Assembly (NCBI GenBank): GCA_003725585.1 | Contig: RJMB01000006.1 | Span: forward strand, 124,001-188,000 | Direction of reading: 5' to 3' | DNA: 64,000 nt | Origin: Halostreptopolyspora alba | Lineage (GTDB): Bacteria; Actinomycetota; Actinomycetes; Streptosporangiales; Streptosporangiaceae | Part shown: positions 8,557 to 16,972 of the stretch, piece after piece | Layout: every line of letters starts with the position of its first letter | Numbering within the stretch: position 1 is the stretch's first letter | Made by a program: the position numbers and the translations under genes | Notes under the pieces: generated by a model | What the model saw: only the letters and a program-made list of their open reading frames with translations | What the model was told of the DNA's origin: nothing | Database searches by the model: none

Positions 8557-10989
8557 ATGACCGAAGCGCAGTCAAGCGTGACGTTGCCCGTTCTTCCCCT
8601 CGACGATGACGTTGTGCTGCCGGGCATGGTCGTGCCGGTGGATATCTCCGAGACCGAGGTCCGCGCCGCGGTCGACGCCGCCCGGGCCGGTGACGACAGT
8701 GCGGCGAAGGTGCCGGGTATCCGCTCCGCCTCCGGCAAGGGGAACCACTCCCGGGTGCTGATCGTGCCGCGTGTCGACGGGTCCTACGCGACGGTGGGCA
8801 CTGTCGCCGTCATCGACCAGGTGGGTCGGACCCCCGAGGGTGAGCCCGCCGCCGTGCTGCGCGGCGTGGCGCGGGCACGCGTCGGTGGTGGCACCACGGG
8901 TCCCGGCGCCGCGCTGTGGGTGTCGGCCGAGGTGCGCACCGAGGAGGCGCCCGAAGGCGGCTACCCCGGCAAGGTGCGGGAGGCCGCCCGCGAGTACAGG
9001 TCGTTGCTCAGCACCTACCTCCAGAAGCGGGGCGCCTGGCAGGTGCTGGACGGTCTGCAGCAGCTGGACGACCCGGGGGCGCTGGCGGACCGCGGCGGGT
9101 ACTCCCCGTTCCTCAAGGTCGAGCAGAAGCTGCGGCTCCTGGAGACCTACGACGTCGCCGAGCGGCTGCGGCTGCTCAGCGAGTGGACCCGGGAGTACCT
9201 GGCCGAGCTGGACGTCACCGAGACCATCGACAAGGACGTCCAGGAGGGCGTCGAGAAGCAGCAGCGCGAGTTCCTGCTCCGCCGCCAGATGGAGGCCATC
9301 CGCAAGGAACTCAACGAGCTGGAGGGAAAGCCCGCGAGTGAGGAGGAGGACTACCGCGAGCGCGTGGAGGCCGCGGCCCTGCCGGAGCACGTGCGCGAGG
9401 CCGCGCTGACCGAGGTGGAGAAGCTGGAGCGGGCCGGCGACTCCTCGCCGGAGTCCGGGTGGATCCGTACCTGGCTCGACACCATCCTCGCGATGCCGTG
9501 GAACGAACGCACCGAGGACGCCTACGACATCTCCGGCGCCCGGGAGACGCTGGACGCCGACCACGCCGGGCTGGACGACGTCAAGGAGCGCATCGTCGAG
9601 TACCTGGCGGTGCGCAAGCGCCGTGAGGAGCGCGGGCTCGGGGTTGTCGGCGGGCGCCGCAGTGGGGCCGTGCTCGCCCTCGTCGGCCCGCCCGGCGTCG
9701 GAAAGACCTCGCTGGGCGAGTCGGTGGCCCGGTCCATGGGGCGCAGCTTCGCCCGCGTCGCCCTGGGCGGGGTGCGTGACGAGGCGGAGATCCGTGGCCA
9801 CCGCCGCACCTACGTGGGCGCCCTGCCGGGGCGTGTGGTCCGGGCCGTCAAGGAGGCCGGCACGATGAACCCGGTTGTCCTGCTCGACGAGGTCGACAAG
9901 GTCGGCGCCGACTTCCGCGGTGACCCCACGGCGGCTCTGCTGGAGGTGCTCGATCCCGCGCAGAACCACACGTTTAGGGACCACTACCTGGAGGTCGACC
10001 TGGACCTCTCCGACGTGGTTTTCCTGGCCACCGCCAACGCGCTGGAGACCATCCCGCCCGCGCTGCTGGACCGGATGGAGCTGGTGCTGCTGGACGGCTA
10101 CACCGAGGACGAGAAGGTCACCATCGCGCGCGACCACCTGTTGCCGCGCCAGCTGGAACGGGCCGGCCTGGAACCCTCCGAGGTGGAGTTCACCGACGAC
10201 GCGCTGCGCGCCGTCGCCGGGGAGTACACCCGCGAGGCGGGCGTGCGGGACCTGGAGCGCACCGTCGCCCGGGTGCTCCGCAAGATCGCGGCGGGGGTCG
10301 CGCTCGGCGAGCGCGAGCTCCCGGTGCGGGTCGGTGCCGACGACCTTCGCGACCACATCGGGCGTCCCAAGCACACCCCGGAATCGGCCGAGCGCACAGT
10401 TGTACCTGGGGTCGCGACGGGTATGGCGGTAACCGGAACCGGTGGTGACGTTCTCTTCGTCGAGGCGTCGCTGGCCGACCCGGAGTCCGGCGCCGGCGGG
10501 CTGACCCTGACCGGTCAGCTCGGTGACGTCATGAAGGAGTCCGCCGAGATCGCGCTGTCGTACCTGCGCTCGCGGGGCGCGGAACTGGAGCTTCCGGTGG
10601 GTGACCTGAAGGACCGTGGGGTGCACCTGCACGTCCCCGCGGGGGCGACACCCAAGGACGGCCCCAGCGCGGGCGTCACCATGACGACCGCCCTGGCGTC
10701 GTTGCTCTCGGGCCGGCCCGCGCGCTCCGATGTCGCGATGACCGGTGAGGTGTCACTGACCGGGCGGGTACTGCCGATCGGCGGGGTGAAGCAGAAGCTG
10801 CTGGCCGCGCACCGGGCGGGGATCGGCACCGTTCTGATCCCGTCCCGCAACGAGGCCGATCTGGACGACGTGCCCCGGGACGTGCTCGACAGCCTGAGGG
10901 TGCACACGGTAAGTGATATCAGGGAGGTGCTGGAGCTGTCCCTGGAGCCCGCGGGCACCTCCGAGGAGGCCCGGCCGCTGGCCGCCTGA
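8557..10989 (+). CDS. lon: ATP-dependent protease Lon
   Basis: Full-length 810-residue Lon. It has an N-terminal substrate-binding domain, a helical middle, an AAA+ module with Walker A GPPGVGKTS (about 378-386) and Walker B VVLLDEVDK, and the C-terminal protease with catalytic Ser in DGPSAGVTM (about 704) and Lys in GGVKQKLLAAHRAG (about 747). It degrades misfolded and regulatory proteins in the cytosol. The N-domain holds an insert-like stretch (KVPGIRSASGKGNHSRV, about 51-67) compared with E. coli Lon, as is usual in actinobacteria. The start has a strong AAGGAGG six bases upstream and a HAIR operator just before that, so heat-shock control is expected. Confidence 0.97.
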   Translation: MTEAQSSVTLPVLPLDDDVVLPGMVVPVDISETEVRAAVDAARAGDDSAAKVPGIRSASGKGNHSRVLIVPRVDGSYATVGTVAVIDQVGRTPEGEPAAVLRGVARARVGGGTTGPGAALWVSAEVRTEEAPEGGYPGKVREAAREYRSLLSTYLQKRGAWQVLDGLQQLDDPGALADRGGYSPFLKVEQKLRLLETYDVAERLRLLSEWTREYLAELDVTETIDKDVQEGVEKQQREFLLRRQMEAIRKELNELEGKPASEEEDYRERVEAAALPEHVREAALTEVEKLERAGDSSPESGWIRTWLDTILAMPWNERTEDAYDISGARETLDADHAGLDDVKERIVEYLAVRKRREERGLGVVGGRRSGAVLALVGPPGVGKTSLGESVARSMGRSFARVALGGVRDEAEIRGHRRTYVGALPGRVVRAVKEAGTMNPVVLLDEVDKVGADFRGDPTAALLEVLDPAQNHTFRDHYLEVDLDLSDVVFLATANALETIPPALLDRMELVLLDGYTEDEKVTIARDHLLPRQLERAGLEPSEVEFTDDALRAVAGEYTREAGVRDLERTVARVLRKIAAGVALGERELPVRVGADDLRDHIGRPKHTPESAERTVVPGVATGMAVTGTGGDVLFVEASLADPESGAGGLTLTGQLGDVMKESAEIALSYLRSRGAELELPVGDLKDRGVHLHVPAGATPKDGPSAGVTMTTALASLLSGRPARSDVAMTGEVSLTGRVLPIGGVKQKLLAAHRAGIGTVLIPSRNEADLDDVPRDVLDSLRVHTVSDIREVLELSLEPAGTSEEARPLAA

Positions 10990-11119
10990 GAGCGAGCCGG
11001 GGAAAGACACAACGAGAAAGCCATCCAGGAGCACGGGGTCGTCGTTCTTTGGGGGGAGGCGGCGGCCCCGTGCGTGTGTCGGAACAGGGTGCTGAGCCCG
11101 CCACGGTCACTCGTCCGCG

Positions 11120-11125
11120 TACAGT
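11120..11125 (+). promoter_or_regulatory. -10 box TACAGT, probable leaderless promoter
   Basis: TACAGT ends 7 bases before the ATG at 11133, with no Shine-Dalgarno sequence between. It supports 11133 rather than the upstream in-frame start at 11049. Confidence 0.5.
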
Positions 11126-11132
11126 TGGGCGC

Positions 11133-12206
11133 ATGAGCTCTGCGTACGAAGGTGGCCGGGAACTGCATGTCGCCCTCCTCGGGTACGGCAAGGGAGGCGA
11201 GGTCTTCCACGCCCCGCTGATCCACGCCACGCCCGGGCTGCGGCTCTCCGCCGTGGTGACCGGCAACGCCGAGCGGGCCGCGGCCGCGCGCGAGCGATAC
11301 CCGCACATCGAGGTACTCGACTCGGCCGACGAGGTGTGGCAGCGGCCCGGCGACTTCGAGATCGCCGTCATCACCACCCCCAACGACTCCCACGCCCCCC
11401 TCGCCAGCGCGGCACTCAAGTCCGGGATGGCCGCCGTCGTGGACAAACCGTTCGCGCTCTCGCCCGCCCGGGCGCGCGAGCTGGCCGAGGAGGCCGAACG
11501 GTTCGGCCAGGTGCTGACCGCGTTCCACAACCGCCGCTGGGACTCCGACTTCCTCACGCTCCTCAACCTCGCCGACGGGGGCACGCTGGGCCGGGTGCAC
11601 CGCTTCGAATCCCGGTTCGAGCGGTGGCGCCCCACGGTCGCCGACATCTGGCGCGAGCGGGGGAGCGCGGCCGAGGGCGCGGGCATCCTCTACGACCTCG
11701 GCCCGCACCTCATCGACCAGGCGATCACGCTCCTCGGGCCGGTGGCCAGCGTCTACCCCGAACTCGACACCCGCCGCGAGGGTTCCGCCCCCGACGACGC
11801 CTTCCTCGCGCTCACCCACGAGTCGGGAGCGCGCTCCCATTTGTGGATGAGCGCGCTGGCCGGGGCTCCCGGCCCGCGTTTCCGGGTGCTCGGCGACCGC
11901 GCCGCCTACACCGTCGACGGACTCGACGGGCAGGAGGCGCGCCTGGCAAGCGGCGAGCGTCCCGGCGGCCCCGACTGGGGGGTGGAGCCGGAGACGGCGT
12001 GGGGCCACGTGCGCGCCGGTGACGAGACGCGCGTGCTGCCCAGCGAGCGCGGTGCCTACCCGGCGTTCTACGCCGGGGTTCGCGACTCCGTGGCCGAGGG
12101 CGAGCCGGCCCCCGTTGACCTCCACGAGGTGGTACACGGACTCCAGGTCATCGAGGCCGCCCGGCGTGGCGCCGCGACGGGTGAGGTCCAGAGCCCCCGA
12201 GACTGA
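11133..12206 (+). CDS. Gfo/Idh/MocA family oxidoreductase
   Basis: A 357-residue NAD(P)-dependent dehydrogenase. The N-terminal Rossmann fold starts HVALLGYGKGGEVFHAPLI; the cofactor and catalytic Lys motif is VVDKPFALS, the family EKP-like motif. The middle has the paired FHNRRWDSDF sequence typical of the family, and the conserved histidine region is LYDLGPHLIDQAITLLG. Members oxidise or reduce sugar-like or inositol-like substrates; this one resembles YhhX/YdgJ-type sugar oxidoreductases, with substrate unknown. It is a single gene with its own -10 box. Confidence 0.88.
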   Translation: MSSAYEGGRELHVALLGYGKGGEVFHAPLIHATPGLRLSAVVTGNAERAAAARERYPHIEVLDSADEVWQRPGDFEIAVITTPNDSHAPLASAALKSGMAAVVDKPFALSPARARELAEEAERFGQVLTAFHNRRWDSDFLTLLNLADGGTLGRVHRFESRFERWRPTVADIWRERGSAAEGAGILYDLGPHLIDQAITLLGPVASVYPELDTRREGSAPDDAFLALTHESGARSHLWMSALAGAPGPRFRVLGDRAAYTVDGLDGQEARLASGERPGGPDWGVEPETAWGHVRAGDETRVLPSERGAYPAFYAGVRDSVAEGEPAPVDLHEVVHGLQVIEAARRGAATGEVQSPRD

Positions 12207-12225
12207 GCTTTCCCCCGCGATGCCC

Positions 12226-12822
12226 TCATTCCTGTTGCCGCCGAATGTCCTGGGCGATCGCGTTGGCCATCCGCACCACGTGCTCCCGAGTGGACTCGCG
12301 GTCCGTGTACGGGTCGCGGCCGGTCAGCATGCGGGCCGTCTGCGGCATGGCGATCGGCCAGGCGGCGACACCGAGTAGGGACATGACGATCCGGGCGGCC
12401 CGGTCATCGGGTTCGATGCCCAGTGTGCGGGCCACAGCGATGATCTTGTCCGCGTAGTGGTCGGCCTCCGGCTCCTCGTAGGGAGCGGGGTCGCCGCCGT
12501 AGTGCAGCGACTCCCACATCATCAGCCGGATCATGGTGGGGTCGTCCATGTGGGAGTCGTAAACCCGCCCCACCCAGCCCCCGATGTCCTCGCCCGGTGT
12601 GGGAAGGGACACGGCCTGTTCGTTCTTGACCCGGATAAGCACCGCTTTGAACAGCTCTTCCTTGCTGCCGAAGTGGCCGTAGACGCGCTCCTTGTTCACG
12701 CCGGCGCGTTCGGCGATGCGGTCGATCCGTCCCCCGGAGATGCCGTGCTCGGCGAACTCGTCCCGAGCCGCCTCCAGCAGCTTGCGCCGTGTCGCCGATG
12801 CGTCCCGTGGAACCATGGCCAC
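12226..12822 (-). CDS. TetR family transcriptional regulator
   Basis: A 198-residue repressor with an N-terminal TetR helix-turn-helix (about residues 10-55: TRRKLLEAARDEFAEHG, then RIDRIAERAGVNKERVYGHF) and a C-terminal ligand-binding helical domain. The start is GTG at 12822 or ATG at 12816, two codons apart. It is divergent from an MFS pump with only 47 bases between the start codons, and that gap holds a CCAAC-N6-GTTGG inverted repeat, so autoregulation and control of the pump are likely (inference). Confidence 0.92.
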   Translation of the reverse strand: MAMVPRDASATRRKLLEAARDEFAEHGISGGRIDRIAERAGVNKERVYGHFGSKEELFKAVLIRVKNEQAVSLPTPGEDIGGWVGRVYDSHMDDPTMIRLMMWESLHYGGDPAPYEEPEADHYADKIIAVARTLGIEPDDRAARIVMSLLGVAAWPIAMPQTARMLTGRDPYTDRESTREHVVRMANAIAQDIRRQQE

Positions 12823-12833
12823 ATACTAACGAA

Positions 12834-12856
12834 TTGACATCCAACTATTTGGTTGG
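12834..12856 (+). promoter_or_regulatory. TTGACA -35 box and CCAAC-N6-GTTGG operator of the TetR/MFS pair
   Basis: The consensus -35 TTGACA (12834-12839) is followed at once by the inverted repeat CCAAC-TATTTG-GTTGG (12841-12856), placed where the spacer of the MFS promoter should be. TetR proteins typically bind such sites between -35 and -10. A second copy with the same spacing lies inside the MFS gene at 13206-13221. Confidence 0.5.
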
Positions 12857-12869
12857 TTTGGTTGTCGAT

Positions 12870-14093
12870 ATGGCGCAGATGACCGAATCGGAAACGCACC
12901 GCGCCCCCGAAGGCGCACCGCGCCCCGCGCTCCGGGAGCGTCTGCTCCCGCAGCTCTTCCTGCTGGCCGCCGGTGCTCTGGCGGCGACCGGCCAGATGTA
13001 TCTCCCACTTCCGCTGCTGCACGCGATCGCCGGGTCGACGGGTGCCGGGGTGCAGGCCGCGAGCTGGACGGTGACGGCGTTCGCCGCCGGCTATGCGGTG
13101 GGATTCCTGGTGCTGGGGCCAATGGGGCCCCGTGTCGGCTACCGCAGGCTGATGGCCATCGCACTGGGTGTGACCGCGGTGCTTACCGCACTCGTAAGCC
13201 TATTGCCAACCATACAGTTGGTTTTGGTGGTGAGGGTCGCACAGGGGTTCGCGGCCTCGGCCTTCGGCCCCTCGGCCATGGCCTACATCACCCGACACTT
13301 TCCCGCGCATCGGCGGGCACTCGCCTTTTCCGTGGTGACCAGCTCCTTCCTCGCCTCGGCCGTGCTGGCTCAGGTCGGAGCGCAGGTCCTGGGCGACCTG
13401 TGGCACTGGCGGGTCGCGTTCGTCGCGTCCGCCCTACTGACAGCCATGGCGACCGTGGCGATCGGGCTGGCGCTGAAGCGGGACGTACCGGACGGTTCCA
13501 TCCGCCCGTCGGCCGCCTACCGGGACATGCTCGTCGCGGCGGCGATGCCGCGCCTGACGCCACTGTTCTTCGTCGCGCTGACCGTGCTGTTCAGCTTCGT
13601 CGGACTGTACGCCGCGATACAGCTGACCAACCCCCTGGACGTCGCCGGAAACCCGAGGGAGCTGCTCGCCCTGCGAGCCAGCGCGCTGCCCGCGATCGTC
13701 CTGGCCCCGCTCCTCATGCAGCCGTTCAGCCGCGTTCCGGCGGGCTACCGGCTGGCGCTCAGCGTTACCGCCGCCGCGCTCTTCCTCGCCCTGGCCGCGA
13801 CGTCGACCACGATGGTCGGCTCGGTCGCCCTCTTCACCGTGCTCCTGGGATGCGTCGTGCTCGCGGTCGCTCTCGCGGCCCCCTCCGCGCTGCACGCCGT
13901 CAGCGCCCACGCGCAGCACAACGTGAGCGGAGCGTCCGCGATGTACAGCTTCTGGCTGTTCCTGGGCTCCACCGCGTCGGCGCCGGTCGTGGCGGGATTC
14001 GGCTCTCTCGGTTTCACCGGGCTCAGCGTGGTCTTCGTCGTGGCGCTGCTCCTCGGCGCCGTGGCCGCGTTGCTGGGGACCATCCGAAGGTGA
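12870..14093 (+). CDS. MFS transporter (YnfM/AraJ-like efflux type)
   Basis: Proton-linked permease of 407 residues with twelve predicted transmembrane helices. The N-half contains the MFS loop 2-3 motif GPMGPRVGYRRLM. The first helix pattern (QMYLPLPLLHAIA) resembles YnfM-type drug/sugar efflux proteins. The ATG at 12870 is chosen because it is close to the promoter elements; ATG at 12879 is possible. Neither has a clear ribosome-binding site, so the transcript may be leaderless. The divergent TetR gene suggests ligand-induced efflux. Confidence 0.88.
   Translation: MAQMTESETHRAPEGAPRPALRERLLPQLFLLAAGALAATGQMYLPLPLLHAIAGSTGAGVQAASWTVTAFAAGYAVGFLVLGPMGPRVGYRRLMAIALGVTAVLTALVSLLPTIQLVLVVRVAQGFAASAFGPSAMAYITRHFPAHRRALAFSVVTSSFLASAVLAQVGAQVLGDLWHWRVAFVASALLTAMATVAIGLALKRDVPDGSIRPSAAYRDMLVAAAMPRLTPLFFVALTVLFSFVGLYAAIQLTNPLDVAGNPRELLALRASALPAIVLAPLLMQPFSRVPAGYRLALSVTAAALFLALAATSTTMVGSVALFTVLLGCVVLAVALAAPSALHAVSAHAQHNVSGASAMYSFWLFLGSTASAPVVAGFGSLGFTGLSVVFVVALLLGAVAALLGTIRR
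13206..13221 (+). promoter_or_regulatory. Second CCAAC-N6-GTTGG repeat, inside the MFS gene
   Basis: CCAAC-CATACA-GTTGG repeats the arms and six-base spacing of the intergenic site at 12841-12856, 365 bases downstream. It lies in codons for LLPTIQLV, so chance is possible, but both arms and spacing match exactly. Confidence 0.3.
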
Positions 14094-14187
14094 GCGTGAC
14101 TCCCAACGGGGGGCGTCGTCGACCGCGGGTGGGCGGCCCGACACCGGTGGAATCCCCCGGGGGTGTGGCCCCGGAACGCGGGACGTC

Positions 14188-14193
14188 TAACGT
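14188..14193 (+). promoter_or_regulatory. -10 box TAACGT, probable leaderless promoter
   Basis: TAACGT ends 7 bases before the GTG at 14201. An ATG at 14197 is in another frame and would give no MFS protein, so the promoter position helps choose the GTG start. Confidence 0.45.
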
Positions 14194-14200
14194 CGGATGA

Positions 14201-15421
14201 GTGGATCATTCAGGGGCCGAGGTGCGTGGCGCGACCGGCCACCGCCTCGGCAGCCGGGGCTACCGGCGCGTCATGGTCGCGATGACCGCCGCCGGGATCG
14301 GGACCTTCGCCCAGCTCTACGCGGTGCAGGCGGTGCTTCCCGGCCTGGCGCGGAGCTTCGACGCCTCCGCCGCCTCCGTGGCACTGAGCGTCTCGTTCGC
14401 CACCGGTGGCCTGGCGGCGTTCACCCTCGTGTGGAGCGGTGTGGCCGACCGCTTCGGCCGGGTGACGGTGATGGCCACGGCCCTGACCCTGTCGACGCTC
14501 CTTGGCCTGGTCGCCCCGCTCTCCCCCGAGATGTGGGTGCTGCTGGTGGTGCGCGCGCTCCAGGGGGCCACGCTCGGCGGCGTGCCCGCCGTCGCCATGG
14601 CCTACCTCGCCGAGGAGATCGACCCCGGCCACCTCGCGCGCGTGGCGGGGGTCTACATCGCCGGTAACGCTGTCGGGGGGATGAGCGGGCGGCTGGTCGC
14701 CGGGCTCGTGGCCGACATCGGCGGGTGGCGGTGGGGTGTGGGCGCCGACTCCGCGCTGGCGCTCGTGGCGCTGGTCGCCTTCCTGGTCGCGGTTCCCCGG
14801 GCCCGGGGCTTCGTGCCCAAACGGCGTCACGAGGACGGCCCTGGCCTGGTCCGGCGGGTCGTGCGCAGCTTCGCCGATCCCGGCCTCGTCGCGCTCTACT
14901 GCCAGGCGCTTTTCCTGATGGGCGCGTTCGTGACGGTCTACAACTACCTGGGGTTCCGGATGACGGCCGAGCCGTTCGGCCTCTCCCAGACCGTCGTGGC
15001 GTTCCTGTTCGTCGCCTACCTCGCCGGGATCGTGGCCTCGTCCACCGTCGGTCGGGTGATCGAGCGCGTGGGCCGCCACCCCGTCCTGCTGGCCAGCGTC
15101 GCCGGGATGATGGCCGGACTCGTGGCGTTGCTGGCCCCCTCGCTCGTCGTGGTGGCCCTGGCGCTGTTGGTGTTCACGTTCTGCTTCTTCGCGGCCCACA
15201 CCACGGCGTCGGCGTGGGTGGGGCACCGGGCCACCACGACCCGCGCGCAGGCGGCCGCGCTGTACACCCTCTCGTACTACGGAGGGTCGAGCGTTTTCGG
15301 CTGGCTCGGTGGTGTGGTCTACGATCACCTCGGCTGGAACGGGTTGTTGGGCTACGTCGCCGTGCTGTGCGCGATGGCGGCGTTGGCCGGGTTGGGGCTG
15401 CGCGTCCGCCGCACCGTGTGA
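14201..15421 (+). CDS. MFS transporter, second YnfM-like efflux pump
   Basis: A 406-residue permease with twelve transmembrane helices and the MFS signature SGVADRFGRVTVMA between helices 2 and 3. The opening of the first helix (GTFAQLYAVQAVLPGLARSF) is typical of YnfM-type proteins. It is distantly similar in layout to the preceding MFS gene, but not close enough to be a recent duplicate. A 107-base gap with its own -10 box separates the two, so it may be controlled separately. The substrate cannot be read from the sequence. Confidence 0.88.
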   Translation: MDHSGAEVRGATGHRLGSRGYRRVMVAMTAAGIGTFAQLYAVQAVLPGLARSFDASAASVALSVSFATGGLAAFTLVWSGVADRFGRVTVMATALTLSTLLGLVAPLSPEMWVLLVVRALQGATLGGVPAVAMAYLAEEIDPGHLARVAGVYIAGNAVGGMSGRLVAGLVADIGGWRWGVGADSALALVALVAFLVAVPRARGFVPKRRHEDGPGLVRRVVRSFADPGLVALYCQALFLMGAFVTVYNYLGFRMTAEPFGLSQTVVAFLFVAYLAGIVASSTVGRVIERVGRHPVLLASVAGMMAGLVALLAPSLVVVALALLVFTFCFFAAHTTASAWVGHRATTTRAQAAALYTLSYYGGSSVFGWLGGVVYDHLGWNGLLGYVAVLCAMAALAGLGLRVRRTV

Positions 15422-15497
15422 CCGGGGGCGCGACGCCCTATTTTGGACAGTAGGCGTGTTGCGCCGCACCCCAAGAGACATGGATTGGAGGCGTGTC

Positions 15498-16883
15498 GTG
15501 GCCCAGGTCCTCGTTGTCGCCGACGACCTCACCGGCGCCAACGCCACAGGCGCGCGGTTCGCGCGCACCGGTATGCGGGTGGCGACAGTGACCCCGGAAC
15601 ATGTCGCGGCGGTGGCCGACGAGTACGACGTCGTCGTGGCCAACCTGGACAGCCGTAACGTCCCACCGCAGCAGGCGGCGGACCTCGTCACCGACGTCGT
15701 CGAGGCCGTGTGGCCGGTGAGTCTGGTCGTGAAACGGATCGACAGTACCCTGCGCGGCAATGTCGGGGCGGAGCTGGACGCGGCCCTCCGGGCGGTGCGT
15801 GACCGGGCACCGGCCGGCACCCGGACTCGGGCGCTGTTACTTCCGGCGTTTCCCGCGTCGGGCCGGGTGACCGTCGACGGGGTGCAGCTGCTCGACGGGG
15901 TGCCGCTGGAGCGAACCGACCTGGCCTTCGACCCGATCTGGCCCATGACCACCGGCGTGGTCGCCGACATCGTGGCCGCCCAGAGTGACGCCGGGGTGCG
16001 GCACGTGCCGATCCGGCAGGTCACCCAGACCATGTTGACCGCCGATCTGATGGCCGGCGACGAGCCGGTGGTGCTCTGTGACGCCCTGGACGAGCACCAT
16101 CTGGAGGACATCGCCGGGGCGGCGGCCGAGGCGCACCGCAGGGACGGGACAGTGTGGGTCTCGGTGGATCCGGGGCCGGCCGGTGCGCTGCTCGCCTCGG
16201 CCCTGAACCTGCGCGGGGAGGCGGGCGCCCGGGGTCCGTTGCTCACCGTCGCGGGCAGCCACACCGACCTGACACGGCGCCAGCTCGACGCGGTCGCCCG
16301 GACCGGGCCGGCTCGCTACGTCGACGTCGACACGCTGCGGTTCACCACCCCCGGCGACGCCCACGCCGGCGAGGTCGCGCGCGAGCTGGCCGAACACCTG
16401 GCGACGGCGTCGTTCCCGGAGGTCGTCATCCTGCGCGCCATCACCCCGGCCGCGGATCTGGAGAAACTGCCGCCGCACGCCCGCAGGCACCTGCCGGAAC
16501 GGCTCGCCGAGCTGGTGGTGGAGGTCCTCGGGGACATCGAGGTGTCGGAAGGGGCGCACGCCCTACCGAGCGGCCTGTACCTCACCGGGAGCGATGTCGC
16601 CTCGGCCATGCTGGACGAGCTCGGGGTGCACGCGTTCGACGTGGGGGGCGAGGTCATCCCGATGGCGATCTACGGGGCGCTGAGCGGCGGCTCCCTCGAC
16701 GGAACCCCCGTCGCGGCCAAGGGTGGGCTCGTGGGCGACGAGACGACCGCGCTGGAGTGCCTGGGCAAGCTGCGCCGCGCTGTCCAGACGCGGCTGCACC
16801 AGGTGCACTCCGAGGTCTCCGAGCACGTGGTGCCGGCGGGGTCTCCGGACCCGGGATGGGAGCGGGGCGACTCACCCGTGTGA
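15498..16883 (+). CDS. Four-carbon acid sugar kinase family protein (DUF1537)
   Basis: A 461-residue kinase of the OtnK/DUF1537 family. The N-terminal sugar-binding domain begins VLVVADDLTGANATGARFA, and KRIDSTLRGNVG holds conserved substrate residues. The C-terminal nucleotide-binding domain has YLTGSDVASAML and the family ending KGGLVGDETTALECLGKL. Known members phosphorylate four-carbon acids such as erythronate or threonate. The GTG at 15498 has GGAGG six bases upstream (15487-15491); ATG at 15480 is a poorer alternative. The usual PdxA2-type dehydrogenase and aldolase partners are absent, so the pathway here is unclear. Confidence 0.88.
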   Translation: MAQVLVVADDLTGANATGARFARTGMRVATVTPEHVAAVADEYDVVVANLDSRNVPPQQAADLVTDVVEAVWPVSLVVKRIDSTLRGNVGAELDAALRAVRDRAPAGTRTRALLLPAFPASGRVTVDGVQLLDGVPLERTDLAFDPIWPMTTGVVADIVAAQSDAGVRHVPIRQVTQTMLTADLMAGDEPVVLCDALDEHHLEDIAGAAAEAHRRDGTVWVSVDPGPAGALLASALNLRGEAGARGPLLTVAGSHTDLTRRQLDAVARTGPARYVDVDTLRFTTPGDAHAGEVARELAEHLATASFPEVVILRAITPAADLEKLPPHARRHLPERLAELVVEVLGDIEVSEGAHALPSGLYLTGSDVASAMLDELGVHAFDVGGEVIPMAIYGALSGGSLDGTPVAAKGGLVGDETTALECLGKLRRAVQTRLHQVHSEVSEHVVPAGSPDPGWERGDSPV

Positions 16884-16910
16884 CCGTGAGGTACGCGGAG
16901 TGTCGTCGCC

Positions 16911-16916
16911 TATACT
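16911..16916 (+). promoter_or_regulatory. -10 box TATACT upstream of adenosine deaminase
   Basis: TATACT lies 57 bases before the ATG at 16973 in the 89-base gap after the DUF1537 kinase. No clear -35 element is seen. It suggests that the deaminase has its own promoter. Confidence 0.4.
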
Positions 16917-16972
16917 CTCGGGAACTTTGTTCGGCTCCACAGCGAGGCGGACCGCGGTGAGCGAGGAGGACA

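Noticed and set aside
14197..14667. ATG at 14197 as a gene start
   Set aside because: It is out of frame with the MFS transporter and gives an Arg/Gly/Pro-rich shadow; GTG at 14201 starts the membrane protein.
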